Assembly (NCBI RefSeq): GCF_910592395.1 | Contig: NC_088313.1 | Span: 10,888,937 to 10,952,936, forward strand | DNA: 64,000 nucleotides | Origin: Lineus longissimus | Lineage: Eukaryota > Nemertea > Pilidiophora > Heteronemertea > Lineidae | Reading direction: 5' to 3' | Shown here: positions 1 to 8,679 of the stretch, piece after piece | Layout: each line of letters opens with the position of its first letter | Numbering within the stretch: the stretch's first letter is position 1 | Notes under the pieces: model-generated | What the model was told of the DNA's origin: nothing | The model's input: only the letters and a program-made list of their open reading frames with translations | Database searches by the model: none | Translations under genes and position numbers: made by a program

Positions 1-191
1 TGTAACTTAGAGTGACACATTTGGGGATTGACTTTTCACTTGAGGCCTTCAATAGCTTTGTTTTACTATTTCACTGTTTGAATATTTTATTCTAATAACG
101 GTTCAAGAAAATTGACAGTGGCAACCCAATCAACAATTTGGGCAAGTTGTTACTTGATGCATACCCTTCATCTGATCGTCTTGCGGTTCAT

Positions 192-914
192 TCAAAAATC
201 TTCGGTTGCAATTGCGGACAAGGTTTGTGGCATCTGTAATGATAAATTGGAACAAATGCATAAATCATGATTACAGCAATTCTAGTGTTTTCAGTCATGA
301 AATTACTGCCTAAATATGATGTTGAAATACATCATTTTTTGTCATGAATTACGTTTCCTTCATGAAATTGGACTTTATTCCTTTTATTTCATACAAGTTT
401 GCCATTCTTACGACTAGTTATAACAAGGATTTATGCAATTTTGGGAATTAGGGAGTTGAGATTGGTGTTGGGGAAGGGTTAGGGTTTGGGTTAGTGCTAG
501 GAGGAAGGGTTAGGGTCTGGGTTAGGTTTAATGAATATGAGTTTTTATGACTGTCGTAAGAATAGCCAGTAGATTGTATGTAAAATCCAATGGAACCATC
601 ATAACAACAGCTGCGGCCTTGTACTTATTTAAACAATGTGAGCTAGTTCATTACTCAAAACTCGTGATCAACCCTTAACTTGCAACCAATGAGATGGCAT
701 CACCGCTTCAAATACTGCCTCCTGATTTAGTGACCCGATTGTACTCTCCAGTTCTTTTGCGCAAAGCATGAATTGGAAAGTAAAAATCTAATACTATATT
801 ATACATACCTACATGTAACCCTTCACCTTGAAAACCATACCAGCGAGAATCTTTCGTTGCAATTGCGGACAAGGTATGCGTCATCTGTAATGATAAATTG
901 GCACAAATTCATAG
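192..914. repeat. Dispersed direct repeat pair (192-262 and 844-914)
   Basis: Two ~71-base segments share the core GTTGCAATTGCGGACAAGG, then CATCTGTAATGATAAATTGG, with a handful of mismatches. They lie ~650 bases apart in the same orientation. Between them, GCCATTCTTACGA near 400 is mirrored by TCGTAAGAATAGC near 556. The whole may be an old terminal-repeat element, but no target duplication is visible. No coding potential is recognised in bases 1-960. Confidence 0.6.
473..531 (+). repeat. Short degenerate TTAGGG-like tract
   Basis: GGGTTAGGGTTTGGGTTAG and GGGTTAGGGTCTGGGTTAGG occur within ~60 bases, resembling interrupted metazoan telomere repeats. The tract is too short and impure to be a telomere. 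It is either an interstitial telomere-like tract or simple sequence that drifted to this form. Confidence 0.45.
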
Positions 915-988
915 TTTCAAATTCCTTAAGTTGAGAGCATTTTTTCATTTTTGGCTCAAGTAACCTATAGTAGAATAGGGTATCAGGC

Positions 989-1164
989 TGTTTCGCTACA
1001 TTGCCAGTTCGCTACAAGTCGTTTCGCTACATGTGGCGGTCGTTTCGCTACATGGTAGGTCGTTTCGCTACATGGGTGGAGTCGTTTCGCTACATGATGG
1101 GTATGGTCGTTTCGCTACATGGAGGACGTTTCGCTACATGGGTGGAGTCGTTTCGCTACATGGA
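989..1164 (+). repeat. Interspersed short-motif array, core TTTCGCTACATG
   Basis: Nine copies of a 12-14 base core (the first two degenerate) are separated by unequal spacers of roughly 4-13 bases rich in GG and GA. The core is near-perfect while spacer length and content vary, unlike a simple minisatellite. The overlapping open frames here are products of the repeat and not genes. Confidence 0.75.
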
Positions 1165-1190
1165 TGTAGTCATTATTTTTACTCTATTTT

Positions 1191-1941
1191 ACCCTACTAT
1201 AATTCCCGGTGGTGACTACAAATTTATTATAGCACAGTTTGCCGGTAAAAAAACTTATACGGTTTGATGGCGCGCAAGGGGTTCTTGTCGTCCTGGCCTG
1301 GGTTAGGCCACATAAAAAAAAGAGTTGGTGATCGTCCCCGCCCGCCCCTACGAAAAACGCCCGGCCCCATTTTTTGTTAAAATCCTAAAAAAGTTGGTAT
1401 AATGTTCTCTGCTATAGGGTCAGAATTGCATGGTTGGAATCTCTATGAAATTTCCTTTCAAATGACACCAAACATGTCTGTTTAGGTTTATTGTACCCAG
1501 AGATATTTACTTGATTTGAGCGAAAGATTGCTCCTATAGCGCCACTAAGATCGTCAGTGTCATACACTGTGTATACTACAATGGTCGGGAGGACTGGTTC
1601 CCATGCCATCATATTTACAATATCTTGAAGTATTGAACTGTGAGAATTTTGAAAGAGATCAGTCCACCAACAGCTATACCCGTCGAACTTTGGGACATTT
1701 TTTTTTGGGACACCCGATATATATGCATTGAGCTGCCTCAAATTAATTGTTCCATCATTTGACCGTATATCTATATATACAGATGGATGATGAGATTTAT
1801 ACTTAAATTAACTCTCAATATAAACCGTGCTTTGCGTGAATTTATTGCAAAAGCTGAGTTTGTCGATTTATTTCTTTATTTTTATTACTTGCTTAGAAAT
1901 ATCTGTAGGCCATGTACATTTGTCTCTTTTACATTTTTGAC
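1191..1941. other. No recognisable gene
   Basis: Mixed-composition spacer. A 109-codon minus-strand frame (1412-1741) has no recognisable motif and I do not call it. Nothing else stands out until the stem-loop at 1942. Confidence 0.5.
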
Positions 1942-1957
1942 GGCCCTGAAAAGGGCC
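1942..1957 (-). promoter_or_regulatory. Histone-mRNA-type 3' stem-loop downstream of the SGNH ORF
   Basis: On the minus strand the sequence reads GGCCCTTTTCAGGGCC: a 6 bp stem (8 bp if flanking AC/GT are counted) closing a TTTC loop. This matches the replication-dependent histone mRNA 3' stem-loop architecture. It begins ~25 bases after the stop of the SGNH ORF on the same strand. It is followed within ~10 bases by a purine-rich stretch (TAAAAGAGAC) where a histone downstream element would sit. Seen directly: the hairpin and its spacing. Inferred: that it acts in 3' processing. Chance occurrence remains possible. Confidence 0.5.
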
Positions 1958-2090
1958 GTATATTAATGCTGCACCAAAGGCCTAGCGCCTCCTAAGGATA
2001 CCGCCCCGGATTTCTCGTGCCAGTCTATGTTGTCCGTCGTCGTTGAGATGCACACCATCACTCCTCATCTGCGACTGCCGGTGGATAGAC

Positions 2091-2754
2091 TTAACCCTTT
2101 CACTGCCGGAGGCGCACTTCTGCGACAATCAATATTATTCCCTTTACTGCCGGAGGCGCACTTCTGCGACAATTATCCATACACTATAAAACCATTGAAA
2201 TTTCGTTATTGAGCGTGGTTAGCTTAAAGTTTGATAGATGGCGCGGTAGTATAGATGGTTCAGCAAAACATGGCGGAGGGTTTTATATTTCGATGTTTGG
2301 AAGTTTATCGAGTAATTTGAAGCCAAAATGACCAAGAAGAAACTGACTGTGTCTGAGGTCCTTGATGAGCTGGATAAAGTGAACGATTCGGACTCTGGTG
2401 AGGAGTTCGTCGATGATGATGATTTAGATCCTGACTTTGATGTAAATGATGAACAAATTAGCGATAATGAGAGTGTGTATATTGTGTTTTGCCAATTACA
2501 TAGTTTTTTCAAAAAAATTGTCGTCCTCATTATAAATTCAAGATGGCGGTATGCAAATTAGGGCAAATTATGGTCCCATTTTGAAGATTAGGCAACACTG
2601 AACAACTTTTATATACATTGTTTTGCTCTATCTCCAGAGGCTTTCTCTCTACAGGGTGGAGAAATATCCATACTCAAAATCATGTTAAAACAAAGAAACC
2701 TACCGGCAGGTGAGGTAGCTAAAAATTAGAAGCTACCGGCAGTGAAAGGGTTAA
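2091..2754 (+). mobile_element. Non-autonomous piggyBac-like element with TTAA target duplication
   Basis: Both ends are TTAA followed by a perfect 15 bp inverted repeat, CCCTTTCACTGCCGG (2095-2109 and, inverted, 2736-2750). Terminal CCC next to duplicated TTAA is the piggyBac signature. Subterminal repeats are present: CTGCCGGAGGCGCACTTCTG occurs twice on the left, and GCTACCGGCAG-type motifs on the right. It contains the start of an acidic transposase-like frame but no catalytic domain, so it is an internally deleted derivative. It interrupts the SGNH ORF. Confidence 0.85.
2328..2561 (+). pseudogene. Truncated piggyBac transposase N-terminus
   Basis: A 77-codon frame inside the piggyBac-like MITE begins MTKKKLTVSEVLDELDKV and continues with an Asp/Glu/Ser-rich stretch (residues ~20-48). 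It then degenerates into hydrophobic, non-conserved sequence. Acidic low-complexity N-termini before the DDD domain are typical of piggyBac transposases. No catalytic Asp block, zinc finger or right-hand domain remains. The family call rests mainly on position inside a TTAA/CCC-ended element. It cannot encode an active enzyme. Confidence 0.55.
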
Positions 2755-3240
2755 GTTCGATTAAGTCGATTCTCTTATCTTTTCTCAATAACGCGTTGAT
2801 CTTGGCGACACATTTGTTGTACTTCTCGGGGACTCTGTAGCGACTCTTGCTTGTGTTGAATCTTTCCATAAGCGAAGTTATGCTTGCTCGTGGCCCCTGC
2901 TTCTGGCACTTGCCGACCAGGTTCTTCAGTCGCTTGAAGACTTGTTTCGGCTGGGGGCACATAGATAAATCGTTCCCGCCGATCGCAAACAGCACGTGAT
3001 CATAGCCCCTGAAGTCAATGTCTTCTTGCAATACGTCATATGCTGTTCGACCACCAATGCCGTCAAAGTGCACGACAGTCGCGCGATTGTCGAAACCTAG
3101 GTTGGGGAAGTATCTGGCTTGGTACTGCTGAAGGTGCTTGACGTGGCTGGAACTCACAATCAAGACGTGGTAGCTGTACATCTTCGAGTTGGTTGTGAAC
3201 TATTATGGCTCTTTTGAAAAAAAATCGAGACTAAATACTC

Positions 3241-4545
3241 AACGGCCCACGCCTACCTACCAGTTATAGCCAATCCTATCCCTGTGGAGATTGCAAGCGA
3301 CAATGCATCACGGACGTGATTTTTTTGCGAGGGATGCTCGTTGTGGTTCCACGCTAAGTGCCAAGGGCTTCCGGGACCTATCTTCGAAGAGTTAGGTAAG
3401 TTGCCACTAGAGTACTGGTGTTCGAGGTGCGTAAAGCCTGGTCTACACTAGCAAACATTCGCCAACAATTGTTGGCCAACATGAGCCAACATCATGTTGG
3501 CGAATGTTTGGGGACCCGTCCACACTATCAAACACAGGCAAACATTGCCAAACAAGTTTGGCTAAGTTTGGCCGTGTTTGGCATGAATTTGAGGGCAATT
3601 TGGAGGGAAAATCAGTCATTTCTCTCCATTTTTCTTTAAAACAATGGAGAACCACAGGAAGAAAGCATGCCTAGGTGCTTCAGCAGCAATTCTCTCAGTT
3701 GTGATTAACACCCGTCGCCGCCGCAACTGAAAAAAGCCATACTTGTGGAAAAAGCATGCATGGGGCCTATCACTGCCTCCTTCAAGAGTTAATGGCCTCA
3801 GACTTCAAAAGCCTCAAGAATTTCCTGCGGATGGATGAAGCTTTTCGTATTCCGAAATTAAGTGTTCAATTTCTTGAAATTGCCATTCTCTATCTTTCAT
3901 TGAGGCTGCCATTTTGTCCCAGTAGCTCCATCACATGATCCAAATCTGTTCCCTGATTGGCTGCTGATTGCCCAACACCAACCAACATGTTGTTCAGAAG
4001 TAGCATGGCCTAACATAGGCCAACATTGGCCAACAAGTTGGCTGATGTTTTCACTTGTTTTTCGACCCGTCCACACTGGCAAACAATAGCAAACATGCCT
4101 CTGCAACAAGGCCCAACACGATGTTGGCCAACATTTGTTGGTTCATGTTGGCTAGTGTAGACCGGGCTTTACGTGGACCTCGGACCCAAACGCGTATAAT
4201 TTCGGCCCATCTCTTCAGAGATTTTTGATTGGCATCACCCCTGACCTCCTGAGGGCAGCAGCAAGACATGAGCAAATTCTCCTGCGCCGAAATGTCGGCC
4301 CGATTGCCGTACCGGCCCAAGGCTTTACTGCTATGTACCAAGAAAACGTACACGCTATCGACACAAACGCGCATCTTCAGGTACGGCTGGTTTCTGAGGG
4401 CAAGTTGCGCAGAATACAGCGAAAGAAGTACGTTGCGCTTCAAAGACGTATCTTTAAGGCATGGGACGATTACAGCGACGGGGAGATAACGACAGAACAG
4501 TTGTTGAGAGTTTGTTCGCACTTGAATGGACCAGTAACCTCATAG
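3241..4545 (+). pseudogene. PHD-finger protein, broken by one frameshift and a Harbinger-like MITE
   Basis: Seen in the sequence: a PHD signature C-x2-C-x11-C-x2-C-x4-H-x2-C...C-x2-C (CGDC near 3283, CEGC...WFHAKC near 3330, WCSRC ending 3430). It reads continuously only if one T is removed from the seven-T run at ~3320. The frame is then cut by the MITE at 3432-4171. With a 3 bp target duplication it resumes in frame and runs to TAG 4543-4545. The C-terminal ~125 residues (contains TPDLLRAAARHEQ, then a basic stretch KLRRIQRKKY) match no family I recognise. No start codon is visible: an in-frame TAA at 3232 lies just upstream of the finger. PHD plus esterase combinations are known from CR1-type LINE ORF1, but here the PHD and SGNH frames are on opposite strands. 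Role unknown. Confidence 0.6.
3432..4171. mobile_element. Harbinger-like MITE, ~735 bp
   Basis: Inverted ends AAGCCTGGTCTACACTAGC (left) and, inverted on the right, AAGCCCGGTCTACACTAGC. The subterminal regions are dense in GCCAACA/TGTTGGC motifs in both orientations (e.g. 3470-3600 and 3970-4150). Flanks read TAA on the left and TTA on the right. A 3 bp TWA duplication (PIF/Harbinger type) is favoured over 2 bp TA because only 3 bp keeps the interrupted PHD-protein frame open across the site. No transposase is encoded. Confidence 0.75.
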
Positions 4546-5608
4546 ACATCCATTTGCGTTGGCTCGCTCAATTACGTACTTATTATTGATTGACAGGGGT
4601 CATTCAACCGCACTTCAACGCAGATTTGGAGGCCTTTGCAAGGCCTTCGCGTTGGCTCGCTCAATCGTTCTTATTTGGTTGAAGGATGAATCTAAGTCCC
4701 TCTATGTGTACGCCAAATTTCGGCAAGATCAAAATTCAAATATGGCACTAATCACTTAAATTTCATATTTTGTATATACCGAAGGGTGTTTGTTCAATTA
4801 CACTTCCAGATACCGACAGCAAATTGATGCTGGGCAGTTCATGTTTTGGTGGTATGATGGGTCATAGGCCTAGTGCCATTGTGCTTTTTGGCAACCCTTA
4901 AAATGGTTCTTGGAAGTAGATTCTTTCTCTGCCTTTGAAAAATACAAGGGGAAAATACAAAGACAAGTTGCCCTCTTCAAAAATCCATTGGGCCTACAAA
5001 AATAAAACATGGATAACGTCAAGATTCCTTCAGACAGAAGGTGATACCCACCTTGTAGAAGATTTGTGCTAAACACAAGTTATTTTGCTATTTCAGTCTT
5101 GAAATAAGTCAAAATTCGAGCAAAAACCATGTGCACCTTGCTGCAATGAATGTTCAACCTGCACTACAGGCGAAGCATAGCAAGCATTGGAAGGCATAAA
5201 ATGTGACAGGTAGTGGTTTTATGTAACACTCCCACACATTCTTTTGAGGTTGGCTATGTCTTTTGTCGCTCCAAACAATCAAACAAAGGTGTCAGATGGC
5301 CAAGGCTAATCCAAGTTGGTAAAGTGATTGGCCATAAGGAATAAATATTTGGGTGGTACTGATTTGGAAATAGTAAAGGGCTAGGTGTCGTTAGTTGTGT
5401 TGTTGAATATTTTTTCATATATAATTTTTTTTTGCTTAAACAGTTTCTTGCAATAAAAACCAAAAGAAAAAATGGTGCAAACCTGAATGATACTAGACAT
5501 TCATTTACACTTTTCATTGAAAAATGTATTTTTTAAAAAGAATTCAGTGACAAATTAGCAGTACTACTCAGTACTCGATGCGGTTGGTTTGATTTGTTTG
5601 TTTAATAC
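4546..5608. other. Spacer between the PHD unit and the satellite
   Basis: No gene is recognised. GCGTTGGCTCGCTCAAT occurs twice (4556-4572 and 4649-4665), ~93 bases apart, with a GGAGGCCTTTGCAAGGCCTTC imperfect palindrome just before the second copy. The remainder is AT-rich and without repeats I can detect. The satellite starts abruptly at ~5609. Confidence 0.5.
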
Positions 5609-5669
5609 AGATTGTGACTCGTGGTTGGGAATGATGGGACCCAAACTTCATACGTGAGACAAAAAGTTA

Positions 5670-8419
5670 CCTGATTGTAACTTACGGCTGGGAATGATGG
5701 GACCCCGACCCATGATCACTGCCAAACTTCATACGTGAGACAAAAAGTTACCTGATTGTAACTTACGGCTGGGAATGATGGGACCCCGACCCATGACCAC
5801 TGCCAAACTTCATATGCGAGACAAAAAGTTACCAGATTGTGACTCGTGGCTGTGAATGATAGGACCCCGACCCATGACCACTGCGAAACTTCATACGTGA
5901 GACAAAAAGTTACCATATTGTGACTTGCGGCTTGGAATGATAGGACCCTGACCCCTGATCACTACCAAACTTTATATGTGAGACAAAAAGTTACCTGATT
6001 GTGACTTACGGTTGGGAATGATGGGACCCCGACCCATGACCACTGCCAAACTTCATATGCGAGACAAAAAGTTACCAGATTTTGACTCGTGGCTGTGAAT
6101 AATAGGACCCCGACCCATGATCACTGCCAAACTTCATACGTGAGACAAAAAGTTACCTGATTGTGACTTACGGCTGGGAATGATGGGACCCCGACCCATG
6201 ACCACTGCCAAAGTTCATATGCGAGACAAAAAGTTACCAGATTGTGACTCGTGGCTGGGAATGATGGGACCCGACCCATGATCTCTGCCAAACATCATAC
6301 GTGAGACAAAAAGTTACCAGATTGTGACTCGTGGCTGGGAATGATAGGACCCCGATCCAGGATCACTGCCAAACTTCATACGTGAGACAAAAAGTTACCA
6401 GATTGTGACTCGTGGCTGGGAATGATAGGACCCCGACCCATGATCACTGCCAAACTTCATACGTGAGACAAAAAGTTACCTGATTGTAACTTACGGCTGG
6501 GAATGATGGGACCCCGACCCCTGACCACTGCCAAACTTCATATGCGAGACAAAAAGTTACCAGATTGTGACTCGTGGCTGGGAATGATAGGACCCCGTTC
6601 CAGGATCACTGCCAAACTTCATTCGTGAGACAAAAAGTTACCAGATTGTGACTCGTGGCTGTGAATGATAGGACCCTGACCCCTGATCACTACCAAACTT
6701 TATATGCGAGACAAAAAGTTACCAGATTGTGACTCGTGGCTGGGAATGATAGGACCCCGACCGATGATCACTGCCAAACTTCATACGTGAGACAAAAAGT
6801 TACCAGATTGTGACTCGTGCCTGTGAATGATAGGACCCTGACCCCTGATCACTACCAAACTTTATATTTGAGACAAAAAGTTACCTGATTGTGACCTACG
6901 GCTGGGAATGATGGGACCCGACCCATGATCACTGCCAAACTTCATACGTGAGACAAAAAGTTACCAGATTGTGACTCGTGGCTGGGAATGATGGGACCCC
7001 GACCCATGATCACTGCCAAACTTCATACGTGAGACAAAAAGTTACCTGATTGTAACTTACGGCTGGGAATGATGGGACCCCGACCCATGATCACTGCCAA
7101 ACTTCATACGTGAGACAAAAAGTTACCTGATTGTAACTTACGGCTGGGAATGATGGGACCCCGACCCATGACCACTGCCAAACTTCATATGCGAGACAAA
7201 AAGTTACCAGATTGTGACTCGTGGCTGTGAATGATAGGACCCCGACCCATGACCACTGCGAAACTTCATACGTGAGACAAAAAGTTACCATATTGTGACT
7301 TGCGGCTTGGAATGATAGGACCCTGACCCCTGATCACTACCAAACTTTATATGTGAGACAAAAAGTTACCTGATTGTGACTTACGGTTGGGAATGATGGG
7401 ACCCCGACCCATGACCACTGCCAAACTTCATATGCGAGACAAAAAGTTACCAGATTTTGACTCGTGGCTGTGAATAATAGGACCCCGACCCATGATCACT
7501 GCCAAACTTCATACGTGAGACAAAAAGTTACCTGATTGTGACTTACGGCTGGGAATGATGGGACCCCGACCCATGACCACTGCCAAAGTTCATATGCGAG
7601 ACAAAAAGTTACCAGATTGTGACTCGTGGCTGGGAATGATGGGACCCGACCCATGATCACTGCCAAACATCATACGTGAGACAAAAAGTTACCAGATTGT
7701 GACTCGTGGCTGGGAATGATAGGACCCCGATCCAGGATCACTGCCAAACTTCATACGTGAGACAAAAAGTTACCAGATTGTGACTCGTGGCTGGGAATGA
7801 TAGGACCCCGACCCATGATCACTGCCAAACTTCATACGTGAGACAAAAAGTTACCTGATTGTAACTTACGGCTGGGAATGATGGGACCCCGACCCCTGAC
7901 CACTGCCAAACTTCATATGCGAGACAAAAAGTTACCAGATTGTGACTCGTGGCTGGGAATGATAGGACCCCGTTCCAGGATCACTGCCAAACTTCATTCG
8001 TGAGACAAAAAGTTACCAGATTGTGACTCGTGGCTGTGAATGATAGGACCCTGACCCCTGATCACTACCAAACTTTATATGCGAGACAAAAAGTTACCAG
8101 ATTGTGACTCGTGGCTGGGAATGATAGGACCCCGACCGATGATCACTGCCAAACTTCATACGTGAGACAAAAAGTAACCAGATTGTGACTCGTGCCTGTG
8201 AATGATAGGACCCTGACCCCTGATCACTACCAAACTTTATATTTGAGACAAAAAGTTACCTGATTGTGACTTACGGCTGGGAATGATGGGACCCGACCCA
8301 TGATCACTGCCAAACTTCATACGTGAGACAAAAAGTTACCAGATTGTGACTCGTGGCTGGGAATGATGGGACCCCGACCCATGATCACTGCCAAACTTCA
8401 TACGTGAGACAAAAAGTTA
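5670..8419. repeat. Tandem duplication of a ~1,375 bp (17-monomer) satellite block
   Basis: 5670-7044 is repeated as 7045-8419 with only a few differences. Shared private markers include TGAATAATAGG at ~6096 and ~7472 and CCGTTCCAGGATC at ~6596 and ~7971. One difference is GATCTCTGCC at ~6283 where the second copy has GATCACTGCC. Confidence 0.85.
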
Positions 8420-8679
8420 CCTGATTGTAACTTACGGCTGGGAATGATGGGACCCCGACCCATGACCACTGCCAAACTTCATATGCGAGACAAAAAGTTA
8501 GCAGATTGTGACTCGTGGCTGGGAATGATGGGACCCCGACCCAGGATCACTGCCAAACTTCATACGTGAGACAAAAAGTTACCAGATTGTGACTCGTGCC
8601 TGTGAATGATAGGACCCTGACCCCTGATCACTACCAAACTTTATATTTGAGACAAAAAGTTACCTGATTGTGACTCGTG

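Larger units (their letters stand above)
1982..3181 (-). pseudogene. SGNH/GDSL-hydrolase-like ORF split by a piggyBac-like MITE
   Basis: The frame starts at ATG 3181 and runs to the TTAA at 2751-2754; it resumes at 2090 and stops at TAG 1982. Removing 2091-2750 leaves an uninterrupted ~179-codon frame. SGNH features are visible. The nucleophile block VSSSHV lies at residues ~9-14, GIGGRT at ~41-46 and GGND at ~68-71. The Asp-His block (DGVHLN) lies in the part beyond the insertion, so the split allele lacks its catalytic histidine. SGNH domains are known in transposable elements (CR1-type ORF1 esterases, Ngaro-type elements), so this could be a retroelement or a host esterase-like gene. It is divergent (head-to-head) with the PHD-finger frame starting near 3240. 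A histone-type stem-loop follows its stop. The fold assignment is fairly secure; substrate and role are unknown. Confidence 0.75.

Noticed and set aside
473-531. True telomere
   Set aside because: Only about four imperfect units, embedded in ordinary sequence on both sides.
1412-1741. 109-codon minus-strand frame
   Set aside because: No motif, no context and no conservation visible within the window.
4051-4521. 156-codon minus-strand frame
   Set aside because: Overlaps the PHD-protein C-terminal frame in antisense and runs into the MITE; no motif of its own.
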